From RUG11237 sp050874665 (GTDB taxonomy: Bacteria; Bacillota; Clostridia; Lachnospirales; Lachnospiraceae): DNA of 64,000 nucleotides. The notes under the pieces were generated by a model. That model ran no database searches and was not told the DNA's origin. It saw only the letters and a list, made by a program, of their open reading frames with translations. The stretch spans positions 24,824 through 88,823 of the forward strand of contig JBNMLC010000012.1 in assembly GCA_050874665.1 (NCBI GenBank), in the 5' to 3' direction. Made by a program: the position numbers and the translations under genes. Below are positions 47,735 through 56,312 of this stretch, piece by piece; position 1 is the first letter of the stretch; every line of letters begins with the position of its first letter.

Positions 47735-49987
47735 CTACCTTCCTCTCCTAAAAAAACGTCCTACCAGGCTTTCACTGGAACGTTTTACTGCATTTAAATT
47801 TGGTACATGTAAATCATATTTATACTCGCCTATCTGGTGCTCTGTTATAATTTTTTTGGTATAAAACCTCTCGACACCCGTATATCCTGTTGGAACAAAC
47901 ATAACTATGTCAAAGCCAATCAGACTTAAATAGGCAAGAAGTATACTATCTTCTTTGGTACAATTACTCTCTTTGGTATGTATTAGTACAATCTTTGGTA
48001 TATCTTTGGTAAAATCATATCCTTGTATCCGTCTAAGAATCTCTTTATCGATAGATAACGCAATAGAAACAATCAGGTTCTCTGTTCCATCTACGCCGGT
48101 TCCCTGAATAATCCTCTCATCAATCAATTCCTGCAGCTTCTCTAACATATAATCCTGCATAGGCTCTCGGATAAAGCTATATGGATAATCCGAATGGCTC
48201 TTGATTTTTTGTTTTTGAATCCTACTGCCCTGCAAGAAGGAATATGCCTTTTCTTTCCACGGATTTGAAACATTACCTCCTAAATATGGAAGTTCCCGGA
48301 TTACAAATGTCTGCTCTGTACAAAGCTTTGCAACATTCTCCCAATATTCTGAAATATTTCCGGGTACTCCCATTACTTTAGAAAAAATCACCGGTACCAT
48401 CACCTTATCCTCAAATACCTCAAAATTCGGACGATACTTTGCTTCCTGATTCCACAAGATACTGATTTCTTCATAAGTATTTTGGAGTACTATTGGAACA
48501 GCCTTAGTAAACTGGCGATTCCGATACATTCCCGTATCCTGATACATGATTCTGGTGACTTCCTGTTCCGCCTGATATGCAACAGTTTCAAACTGCATGT
48601 CTTTTATATCGGTTGGAAATTTTCCTCTCTTCAGAGTGTTTGCATAATTTTTTGCAAAAAATAATTCATCGGTAATCTCTAGCCCTCGCTTTCCTTCCGG
48701 ATTTATATGCAATACATCTAACGGTAATTTTGCAAGCACTGATAATAATAACTTTTCTGTTTCTGTTTTTATCTCACCATAATAAATAAAAAGCTTTTTT
48801 TCTTTATGATTACCGCTGCCAAACAGAAGCCTTAAATAACGATTGATAAGCGTTGCAAGTTCAATGGCACGATTTTGCTGCTTTTGTAATGGAAGGGAAG
48901 CAAGTTTTTCCATTGCTTTTAAAAAGGCTGATTTCCCGTAATTCTCTGCTTTTTCATCTGTACAAGTTATCTGGGGCAGCAGACTGGAAATCATTTGTTC
49001 CGTCCCTGAATACTGTCCACGACGAATGCTGCTAATTTCGTTATAGTCAGGCCTCTGAATGGACTCTTCCACCAGCAAAACTTCCGTCTGATTACTTTCC
49101 AATTTCAGTTTCCACTTCAGCAGTTCTGTATAGTACACAGCAGAATCTTCAACTCCATAAATTCCGGCAAACACGTTATAGAAAAACCGTTCGTCACTGC
49201 CTCTCTCCTTTAACGCTTTCTGCACATCTTCATATGGATTTCCCTGAATCCATGTATTTGTATTTATCATCTTTTCTGTGACCGGTGGCTGAATTTTTGG
49301 CGCATTTTCCCTTTTTATTAATTCTTTCCGTACTTCAAGCACAGAATATTGCTGTGGAAACTTTTGTCCCTCTAGCAATATATGTTCTGAATATTCCGAT
49401 GCCTGATCTTGCTTTAAATAAGCCTCTTCTCCTTGTACTGCCACCAGCAGTATATCACACCCGGTCTTAGATAATACCGTAAGAAATAACATTTCGTACT
49501 CATTTGGAATGCCCGCATAAAGCAATTTAGGAACTTTATCATTGCTGAAATTTTGTAATAATCTTTCAAATTTATAATATAACCAGCACATATACTTTAT
49601 ATATGCGTTTTTTTGCATATTTTCATTTTTCCCTTTGTGAGCAAGAGAATTGAAAATGTCATAAAAGCTTTCCGCAATGATGATTCTCTTTTCTTCCGAA
49701 ACTCTCGGAATCCACCTTTTCAATTCTTCCGTAAAAAAAGGCACGCTAAGCTGATAACTCATTCCCATGATTTCTTCATAATAAGATAAATGCTTTTCTT
49801 CCGGATTTCCAATTCTATCCTGAATACAAACACCCCACTGAATGGTTTCCTTTGCAAAACGTTCTATCATTTGCTCTGCTTTTGGACTCCACATAGTAAT
49901 TCTCGCAAAATATACATTATGCTTTGTTCTTTCTTTATATGTGGTAAAATAATCCTCAAAACTATTTAAATGCGTTCGTTCAAACAT
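47735..49987 (-). CDS. yceG: YceG family protein of the Ter biosynthetic module
   Basis: The 750-residue cytoplasmic protein matches YceG (PF14266 type), described as a putative component of a Ter-linked biosynthetic module; its activity is unknown. I see two similar blocks: LLQNFSNDKVPKLLYAGIPN..FLTVLSKTGCDILLV (about residues 145-190) and KKLFIYYGEIKTETEKLLLSVLAKLPLDVLHI (about 390-430). The C-terminal 200 residues contain a Rossmann-like region (DIPKIVLIHTKESNCTKEDSILLAYLSLIGFDIVMFVPTGY, quoted in part). The gene follows the rhomboid gene by 13 bases and runs straight into telA. Confidence 0.85.
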   Translation of the reverse strand: MFERTHLNSFEDYFTTYKERTKHNVYFARITMWSPKAEQMIERFAKETIQWGVCIQDRIGNPEEKHLSYYEEIMGMSYQLSVPFFTEELKRWIPRVSEEKRIIIAESFYDIFNSLAHKGKNENMQKNAYIKYMCWLYYKFERLLQNFSNDKVPKLLYAGIPNEYEMLFLTVLSKTGCDILLVAVQGEEAYLKQDQASEYSEHILLEGQKFPQQYSVLEVRKELIKRENAPKIQPPVTEKMINTNTWIQGNPYEDVQKALKERGSDERFFYNVFAGIYGVEDSAVYYTELLKWKLKLESNQTEVLLVEESIQRPDYNEISSIRRGQYSGTEQMISSLLPQITCTDEKAENYGKSAFLKAMEKLASLPLQKQQNRAIELATLINRYLRLLFGSGNHKEKKLFIYYGEIKTETEKLLLSVLAKLPLDVLHINPEGKRGLEITDELFFAKNYANTLKRGKFPTDIKDMQFETVAYQAEQEVTRIMYQDTGMYRNRQFTKAVPIVLQNTYEEISILWNQEAKYRPNFEVFEDKVMVPVIFSKVMGVPGNISEYWENVAKLCTEQTFVIRELPYLGGNVSNPWKEKAYSFLQGSRIQKQKIKSHSDYPYSFIREPMQDYMLEKLQELIDERIIQGTGVDGTENLIVSIALSIDKEILRRIQGYDFTKDIPKIVLIHTKESNCTKEDSILLAYLSLIGFDIVMFVPTGYTGVERFYTKKIITEHQIGEYKYDLHVPNLNAVKRSSESLVGRFFRRGR

Positions 49988-50000
49988 TCCCTCACCCTGT

Positions 50001-50567
50001 CTACTGCTTTTTATTTAATGCCATACCACAGGCAGCACCTACGATACCACCAATAATATGTGTCAGATTAGATACATTATCATGAACAGTCAGTCCATCT
50101 ACCACCTGACCTCCAATATAAATGATTGCCACCAGAATAAATGTTAATGGGATTCCTCCTTCTTTCACACTCGTAATAGAGGAAAGTATGATAAATGCAA
50201 ATACCACACCACTTGCCCCTAATAATCCTGAACTAAAAAAAATCACATTCACTAAACCGGTAGTAACTGCCGTCAGAAAAATAATTACTGCAATATTCCT
50301 GCTTCCATATTTTTCTTCCAACATCGGACCTAATAATAATATATACATCATATTACCGCTTAAATGCTCCCAGCCTGCATGTCCAAACACATGCCCTACC
50401 ATACGAATATAAAACAACGGATTCGTGGGTGAACTTCGATATACCGTAAATAAAAGCATGTTGGTATAACCGCCAGTCAGCAGATTTAATAAAAATGCTC
50501 CTATACAAATAAACACAAAACTCAACACAACCGGTGAGTTAAATTTAATCGCTTTTGTTACCTTCAT
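50001..50567 (-). CDS. Rhomboid-family intramembrane serine protease
   Basis: The 188-residue protein has six membrane helices and the rhomboid motifs: GHAGWEHLSGNMMYI (HxxxN), the catalytic serine in LLGASGVVFAFI (GASG), and the catalytic histidine in LTHIIGGIVGAA. It would cut membrane-anchored proteins within or near the bilayer. The ATG at 50567 follows GGAGGG by 3 bases; the frame is open to 50702, but this would add a non-rhomboid stretch. Placement inside a Ter operon, directly after a secreted-type trypsin fused to a YceG-like domain, is unusual. Confidence 0.9.
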   Translation of the reverse strand: MKVTKAIKFNSPVVLSFVFICIGAFLLNLLTGGYTNMLLFTVYRSSPTNPLFYIRMVGHVFGHAGWEHLSGNMMYILLLGPMLEEKYGSRNIAVIIFLTAVTTGLVNVIFFSSGLLGASGVVFAFIILSSITSVKEGGIPLTFILVAIIYIGGQVVDGLTVHDNVSNLTHIIGGIVGAACGMALNKKQ

Positions 50568-50726
50568 TTTCCCTCCCGAAAGCCTTTCAATGATATGCTT
50601 CTTGCTCTCCGTCCCTAGTTTATAAAAAATAATACACCAACAAGAGGGAATTTTCAATACATTTGGGGGAAATCTCATTAAATTGTCAAAATACAGGGAC
50701 ACTACTAAGTCCCAACGGAATACATA

Positions 50727-52121
50727 TCAGTCTATAAATCCTAAAAGAAATCCCCTAAGTGTTGTATAGTCTACTGCTAAATTCAGGTTCTGTCCATCGT
50801 CAAACCCGGCTGTAACAATTCCTATCAGTTCTCCGTAAAGGTTTAGCAATGCACCGCCAGAACTCCCATGAGAGGTTGGCGCAGTAAACTGTATCATAGA
50901 CACCTCATTAATTTGTCGAAACCCTGCAATAATACCATCTGACACCGTATTAAACAAGCCCAAAGGACTTCCAATTGCCACTACTTTCTGTCCTCTGACC
51001 AGCTTTCTATTACTACATAGCGGAATTGGTTTACGTTGTACCGGATCAATACGAATTAATGCCAAATCATTTTCCGTATGATATTTTATCAACTCTGTAG
51101 TAAAGCGTGGTTCTTCCTCTTCTTCCAATCGCACTGCATACGCAGCCGCCCCACGCACTACATGATAATTTGTCAAAATATAACCATCGTTATTAATCAG
51201 TACTCCCGAGCCAGAGGCAAATGGTTCTTTCTTCTCATTATACACCACAATCATCACCACAGAGCTTGCCATTCCTGCCAATTCCTCATAAGAAAGTTCC
51301 TCTCCTCTCCCCTCACTACCAGATTCTTGTGCTGGCAAATTCACAGGCATCTCCTTAATGTGCGATATGGAAGCATTGCCCTGTGTTTTCGTTCTTGCCT
51401 CTTGTCGTTGTGCTGCGATTACTTCCGGATGATATGCAGGAATTTTTCCATAAAACTCATGCTCTCTTTTTGTCAATTGTGCATGAAAGGAAATTTCATC
51501 AGATTTCACAGCCAGTACTGTTTTCGGGTGAATACAATATACATCACAGCCGCACAAACTGAGCAAACGTAAAAATGAGTATTCTCCGTTGCCACACACT
51601 CCTGTGTATACAAATTTGGGAAATTTAGATAGTACCCTTGTATTTTTAAACAGTTTTGGAAAATAATGGTCTATCCTGCTAAAAAGCAATAATAAGAAGT
51701 TCTTTACTTTGGCTGAATTTTTCTCTTGCTTTTCATACTCTTCTAATATCTGTGCCATAGCTTCTTTGTATGTCGTATTCCACAATCCATTTTCAAATTC
51801 AAAGGGAAGACGGCGTTTCACAGGTATTTCCTTTGCTTCTAGCCATTCTTCTGCAATTGCAAAATACTGTTCTCTTTTTTCCGGTTCTACGAAGCTTTCT
51901 AACAGACCAGTACGGAAATACCATGCTTTCGCATTTTTATCAACATCAGCTAAGCTTTGATCCGTTTCTTTTATTTCCTGCAAAAATGAAGCTTCGTCCA
52001 TAATTCCTGTCTGAATGACAAAAACTGTGGGCTTACTTCCGTTATGATATCTGTTTTCTAGTGCGGCAAATTCTTTTAAGGAAGTAATTCTTGTCTGATT
52101 CATTTGTACTTCCAGCTTCAT
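50727..52121 (-). CDS. YceG-like domain fused to a trypsin-like serine protease
   Basis: The 464-residue protein has two parts. Residues about 1-215 resemble a segment of YceG (KLFKNTRVLSKFPKFVYTG, then LRLLSLCGCDVYCIHPK). Residues about 280-460 are a HtrA-like trypsin domain: His320 in TNYHVV, Asp352 in ENDLALI and Ser421 in GSSGGAL, a complete triad. There is no signal peptide or membrane helix, so the protease should be cytoplasmic. It is the first gene of the leftward Ter operon, with GGAGGGGG before its ATG at 52121. I know of no described role for this fusion. Confidence 0.85.
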   Translation of the reverse strand: MKLEVQMNQTRITSLKEFAALENRYHNGSKPTVFVIQTGIMDEASFLQEIKETDQSLADVDKNAKAWYFRTGLLESFVEPEKREQYFAIAEEWLEAKEIPVKRRLPFEFENGLWNTTYKEAMAQILEEYEKQEKNSAKVKNFLLLLFSRIDHYFPKLFKNTRVLSKFPKFVYTGVCGNGEYSFLRLLSLCGCDVYCIHPKTVLAVKSDEISFHAQLTKREHEFYGKIPAYHPEVIAAQRQEARTKTQGNASISHIKEMPVNLPAQESGSEGRGEELSYEELAGMASSVVMIVVYNEKKEPFASGSGVLINNDGYILTNYHVVRGAAAYAVRLEEEEEPRFTTELIKYHTENDLALIRIDPVQRKPIPLCSNRKLVRGQKVVAIGSPLGLFNTVSDGIIAGFRQINEVSMIQFTAPTSHGSSGGALLNLYGELIGIVTAGFDDGQNLNLAVDYTTLRGFLLGFID

Positions 52122-52172
52122 TCTTCCCCCTCCAATCCTTCTTTTTATATGTTATCACACCTTAGATGGCAG

Positions 52173-52203
52173 TGTCAAAAAATAGCAGGCTTCCATTTTG
52201 ACA
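52173..52203 (-). promoter_or_regulatory. Inverted repeat and promoter of the leftward Ter operon
   Basis: TGTCAAAA (52173-52180) and TTTTGACA (52196-52203) form an inverted repeat. On the minus strand its proximal arm supplies a TTGACA -35; the -10 (GATAAC/TAACAT) is weak, so activator or repressor control is likely. Confidence 0.5.
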
Positions 52204-52213
52204 AATTCTCAAT

Positions 52214-52242
52214 TTTACTTTTTTCAATATTTATGGTATGAT
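52214..52242 (+). promoter_or_regulatory. Promoter of the rightward Ter biosynthetic operon
   Basis: TTTACT (52214-52219), a 17-base spacer and TATGAT (52237-52242) on the plus strand. A second TATAAT at about 52271-52276 has no good -35. The divergent inverted repeat is 11 bases away. Confidence 0.5.
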
Positions 52243-52315
52243 TTCCCATGCACAGAACATAGTATGCACTATAATACATATGATGTAGTTATAAGTTTTT
52301 AAGAGGGGCAAAACA

Positions 52316-53320
52316 ATGATTCATAACATAGAAATGATAGATACTTTGATCAAACAACTCGACTCTTCCCTGATAGATGCTTACCAGGTAGGAGCCTTAA
52401 TGTATTCACCGGGAACAAATTCGGAAATTTATGACAAATTATTATCTGGTATCTGGGGAAATTGCTATTCTTTGGCACTGTGCCTAGAGGATTCTATCGA
52501 TGATAATGCTTTGGAGTTAGGAGAACAAACTGTGGTGGAAACGTTTCATAAAATTTATGAAAATCAGGAAAAACTTCCTTTTCTTCCCAAATTATTTATT
52601 CGAGTGCGCAGTCCAAAACAGATTACGAAACTTTACCAGATGCTTTCAAACAGCAGTCAACTGTTAAGTGGCTTTATCCTTCCAAAATTTGTACCCCAAA
52701 ATGCACCTTTTTATATAGAAGAAATCCAACAAATCAACAAAAAAAGTTCACACACAATTTACATGATGCCTATCTTAGAAAGTGGCGAACTGGTTTCCTA
52801 CCGCACAAGATATGAAACCTTAGAAAGCCTTTACACATTACTTCTTTCATGTCGTGAATATGTATTAAATATAAGAGTTGGCGGGAATGATTTGTGCCAT
52901 TTGTTTGGTATAAGACGCAATGCCAATGAAACCATTTACGATATTAAGCCAATTTCGAGTGTGTTAAGTGATATTGTAACATACTTTTTTGATGACTTTG
53001 TAATATCTGCACCTGTATGGGAATACTTTGCCGATGAAAACGAAAATTGGAAATCCGGATTGGAAAATGAGCTTCGCATGGACTTATTAAATGGGTTTAT
53101 CGGAAAAACCATTATTCACCCGAATCAGATTCCTGTAGTTGCTAATGGATTAAAAGCAAATGCCCATGACGTGGCTGATGCCATCAATATTCTAACCTTT
53201 GAAAGTCCATTGCTCAGCGTCAGCAAAAGTACTTCCGGTACACGAATGAACGAAATGAAAACCCACACAAACTGGGCGAAAAAGCAAATTTTGCTTGCCA
53301 AAATATATGGAGTGAGATAA
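52316..53320 (+). CDS. Citrate-lyase-like TIM-barrel enzyme of the Ter module
   Basis: The 334-residue protein belongs to the HpcH/HpaI aldolase or citrate lyase beta family in its Ter-linked branch. Motifs: NCYSLALCLEDSIDDNAL (metal-binding acidic cluster), FIRVRSPKQITKLY, LILP-like GFILPKFVPQN, and PIHP-type KTIIHPNQIPVVANGL near the end. In the published reconstruction of Ter systems this enzyme and the two phosphoribosyltransferases are predicted to make a nucleoside-like product. AGAGGGG precedes the ATG. Its TAA is followed directly by the ATG of the next gene. Confidence 0.88.
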   Translation: MIHNIEMIDTLIKQLDSSLIDAYQVGALMYSPGTNSEIYDKLLSGIWGNCYSLALCLEDSIDDNALELGEQTVVETFHKIYENQEKLPFLPKLFIRVRSPKQITKLYQMLSNSSQLLSGFILPKFVPQNAPFYIEEIQQINKKSSHTIYMMPILESGELVSYRTRYETLESLYTLLLSCREYVLNIRVGGNDLCHLFGIRRNANETIYDIKPISSVLSDIVTYFFDDFVISAPVWEYFADENENWKSGLENELRMDLLNGFIGKTIIHPNQIPVVANGLKANAHDVADAINILTFESPLLSVSKSTSGTRMNEMKTHTNWAKKQILLAKIYGVR

Positions 53321-54493
53321 ATGAATTACAACGAAAATGAACTAATTACCATTGCCAGAAGAGATAACAATAACAAACGCCCTTTTCTTCTGGTAAATCC
53401 TCTGCAGGGAAAACATATACCGACATCACCTTCTTCGTGTCTGGCACTCTTTGCTGCATTGGCTGAACATGTGTTTGAAAATTCAAGCCACTCATATGAA
53501 CATACATTAATTATCGGTTTTGCTGAAACTGCCACTGCAATCGGTTTGGGACTTGCTGTATATGCGCCTTTTCCTGCTGCTTATATTCAAACAACCAGAG
53601 AGCATTTTGAGGGAAAGACGTTTTTATATTTTAATGAAGAGCACAGCCATGCCACCGACCAAATGGTGATTCGGGAATTTTTAGATGAACATCTGCAAAA
53701 AGACACACATATTATTTTTGCAGAAGATGAGGTAACCACCGGTAAGACCATTGAAAACTTTATTCATGTCTTAAACAAAACCTACCCTGCGTATCAATTC
53801 TCTTTTGAAATTGCCTCCATTTTAAATGGTATGGGCGAAGAAAAAAGACGCTTACTTCAGGCACAAGGAATTTCCATTCATTACCTGCTGCCTGTTCCGG
53901 CCTATGATTACGAGAAAATTCTGTCTGAATATGCTTACGAAGAATCTTTGCGTTTTTACTGTAAAAAATCACAGGAAACTAAACTTACCTTGGAAAAAGA
54001 ACAATACAAAGATACCCCGTTATCATCTGTTAAGATACTTTATCCGGAAAATTATCAAAATACAAGACTGGGCGTAATGGCACCGGACTATCAAAAAATT
54101 TGCAAACAATTATCTGAAAATATTATAGCAGAAACAAATCTTGCAAACATTTCCGGACAACGCATCCTTGTACTGGGCACAGAAGAACTGATGTATGCCG
54201 GAATTTACCTCGGTAATTATATCGAAAAACATACCGACAATCTGGTTCTGTTTCACGCAACCACCAGAAGTCCGATTTTACCAAGCAGTGAAGAAAATTA
54301 CCCATTGCATAGCCGCTATGAGCTTACTAGTTTCTACGAACAGAACCGTACCACCTATCTGTATAATTTGGGCACTTACGACTTGTGCCTTCTATTGACG
54401 GACAGCACACAACATACCACTGCCCTGGAGGAAATTGCAACAATCCTGGCACTCCACCATTGTAACAGAATCATACATATTATCTGGAGGTAA
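53321..54493 (+). CDS. Phosphoribosyltransferase with C-terminal TRSP domain
   Basis: The 390-residue protein has an N-terminal PRTase fold with the PRPP-binding motif IIFAEDEVTTGKTIENF (about residues 135-151) and a C-terminal TRSP domain with its name motif ATTRSPILPS and GQRILVLGTEELMYAGIYL. This is the Ter-linked PRTase/TRSP architecture. It would transfer phosphoribose to an unknown base-like acceptor. It is joined without a gap to the TIM-barrel gene and separated by 3 bases from the StiP-type gene. Confidence 0.88.
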   Translation: MNYNENELITIARRDNNNKRPFLLVNPLQGKHIPTSPSSCLALFAALAEHVFENSSHSYEHTLIIGFAETATAIGLGLAVYAPFPAAYIQTTREHFEGKTFLYFNEEHSHATDQMVIREFLDEHLQKDTHIIFAEDEVTTGKTIENFIHVLNKTYPAYQFSFEIASILNGMGEEKRRLLQAQGISIHYLLPVPAYDYEKILSEYAYEESLRFYCKKSQETKLTLEKEQYKDTPLSSVKILYPENYQNTRLGVMAPDYQKICKQLSENIIAETNLANISGQRILVLGTEELMYAGIYLGNYIEKHTDNLVLFHATTRSPILPSSEENYPLHSRYELTSFYEQNRTTYLYNLGTYDLCLLLTDSTQHTTALEEIATILALHHCNRIIHIIWR

Positions 54494-54496
54494 ATT

Positions 54497-55579
54497 ATGA
54501 AAAGCAGCTATCTTGACCGTGACGTAACACTTCTATTAAAGGATATTTCGGGAATGGTTACTCCCTTGCCAACAAAAGAAAGAGAAGCGTTAATTCAATC
54601 TGGCGTTCACTACTGTGAAATGCTTCCCTTAGAATACAAGCCCACGCCAAAATACATGGAAGCCTATCATTTTGCACTGAATACCTATGCACAAACCACC
54701 GCCAATGCTGTTTGTCAGGTGGCAGAAAAAATATATGCTTCCATACGGGAAGAGTTTCAACAGAAATCCCGGCACTTTTCTGAGATTGTGCTGGTATCCC
54801 TTGCCCGTGCCGGCATTCCAATTGGTATTTTAATCAAACGTTATTTAGAACATAAATATAATGTTTCCGTATTTCATTATTCCGTCTCCATTATTCGAGA
54901 TCGCGGAATCGATGAAAATGCCATTCATTATATTTTAGAGCGTCATCAACCACATTCCATACGTTTTGTCGACGGCTGGATCGGAAAGGGTGCAATTCAG
55001 CATGAGTTAAAGCAGGCTCTGAAACCTTACCCGGAATTAAATCCAACTTTGGCTGTTCTTTCTGACCCTGCCAATATCACTGAGTTATGTGGAACACACA
55101 ACGATATCCTGATACCAAGCTCCTGCTTAAACAGCACCGTATCCGGACTAATCAGCAGAACCTTCCTGCGTTCTGATATCATTGGAAAAAATGATTTTCA
55201 TGGGGCAGTGTTTTATTCTGAGCTGATGGCACAAGACTTGTCTTATGAATTTATTGATGCTATCGAACGTTATTTTGATTATAATACAAAGCTTGTGGAT
55301 ACCACTCCATCTGGGCTCACCGGACGAAACGAGGTGGAAAATATTGCAAACCATTTTCATATTGATAATGTGAACTTTATTAAGCCTGGAATCGGCGAAG
55401 CCACCAGAGTGCTAATTCGACGGGTTCCCTGGAAGTTGTTGGTATGCCCTGGTGCAAAGGACAATCCTCTGTTAGCACACCTTTTACAACTAGCGCAGGA
55501 AAAATCGGTTCCAGTGGAAGAGTATCCACTGCAAAATTACATTGCCTGCGGAATCATCAAAAATGTAGCTGATGCCTGA
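54497..55579 (+). CDS. StiP-type PRTase fold with C-terminal PELOTA-like domain
   Basis: The 360-residue protein has the StiP/PRTase_1 fold (EIVLVSLARAGIPIGILIKRYL, and the PRPP-loop-like IRFVDGWIGKGAIQHEL), labelled cysteine protease StiP in some databases, though a protease activity is not evident here. Residues about 290-360 form an L7Ae/PELOTA-like RNA-binding domain (TRVLIRRVPWKLLVCPG, then EEYPLQNYIACGIIKN). RNA binding is inferred. Last gene of the rightward Ter operon; the convergent hydrolase ends 10 bases later. Confidence 0.85.
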   Translation: MKSSYLDRDVTLLLKDISGMVTPLPTKEREALIQSGVHYCEMLPLEYKPTPKYMEAYHFALNTYAQTTANAVCQVAEKIYASIREEFQQKSRHFSEIVLVSLARAGIPIGILIKRYLEHKYNVSVFHYSVSIIRDRGIDENAIHYILERHQPHSIRFVDGWIGKGAIQHELKQALKPYPELNPTLAVLSDPANITELCGTHNDILIPSSCLNSTVSGLISRTFLRSDIIGKNDFHGAVFYSELMAQDLSYEFIDAIERYFDYNTKLVDTTPSGLTGRNEVENIANHFHIDNVNFIKPGIGEATRVLIRRVPWKLLVCPGAKDNPLLAHLLQLAQEKSVPVEEYPLQNYIACGIIKNVADA

Positions 55580-55589
55580 TGTTTCCTTT

Positions 55590-56297
55590 CTATCTGCAGG
55601 CATTGACAAAAGCTTGAAATATTTTTACACTGTCTTCATCTTTCTGATAAGAGAACTCTGGATGCCATTGGACTCCCCAGACGAATTTTTTATCAGGCAT
55701 ATAAACTGCCTCCACCAACCCTTCCGGTGCATATGCCATAGCCTGAAGGAATGGAGACAGTTTCTTGATCCCCTGATGATGATAACTGTTCACTGAAATT
55801 TCCCGTTTTCCAATCAGTTTATGTAACGGCGTATCTTCGCAAATTTTTACCTTATGAGAAGGAACATCATACGGCGGCTTTTGATGATGTTCGAAAGGGG
55901 ACGGAAGTTCTCTGGGCAAATCTTGATATAAAGTTCCCTTTAAGGCTGCATTTAAGAATTGAATTCCCCTACAAATTCCCAAAACAGGTTTATCCAGTTC
56001 CAACACACGCGGAAGAAGCAATTGTTCCATAGCATCTCTTTCTTCACTGCACTCACCACATACCGATAATTTTTCTTCCCCATATATTTGAGGTGATACG
56101 TCCTGACCACCAGTCAGCAAAAAACCATCGCATTGCTCTGCCAGCTGTATGATGATGTCTTTCTCCCCTGTCAACGGCAGCATAATTGGAATCCCGCCTG
56201 CTAAAACAATTCCCTCCATATACCCCGGCAACAACCAGTAGCTTTCTCTCTCTTTGTCAACCAAGGGCATACAGCCAATCCACGGCTTTCTTTTCAT
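55590..56297 (-). CDS. Gamma-glutamyl-gamma-aminobutyrate hydrolase-like peptidase (C26)
   Basis: The 235-residue class-I amidotransferase-fold protein has the nucleophile elbow LGICRGIQFLNAAL (Cys) and the His-Glu pair in VQWHPEFSY; the FLLTGGQDVSP oxyanion region is also present. PuuD-type enzymes cut gamma-glutamyl amides such as gamma-Glu-GABA in polyamine breakdown; other members act on gamma-glutamyl products. Neighbours (AraC regulator, APC permease, amine-type oxidoreductases) fit an amine or amino-acid pathway. The exact substrate is not known. Confidence 0.85.
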   Translation of the reverse strand: MKRKPWIGCMPLVDKERESYWLLPGYMEGIVLAGGIPIMLPLTGEKDIIIQLAEQCDGFLLTGGQDVSPQIYGEEKLSVCGECSEERDAMEQLLLPRVLELDKPVLGICRGIQFLNAALKGTLYQDLPRELPSPFEHHQKPPYDVPSHKVKICEDTPLHKLIGKREISVNSYHHQGIKKLSPFLQAMAYAPEGLVEAVYMPDKKFVWGVQWHPEFSYQKDEDSVKIFQAFVNACR

Positions 56298-56312
56298 AAT
56301 ACTGTCATCTCC

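Noticed and set aside
54497..55579. Calling this gene a cysteine protease on the StiP name alone
   Set aside because: The sequence shows a PRTase-like fold and a PELOTA-like tail; no clear Cys-His protease pair is evident.
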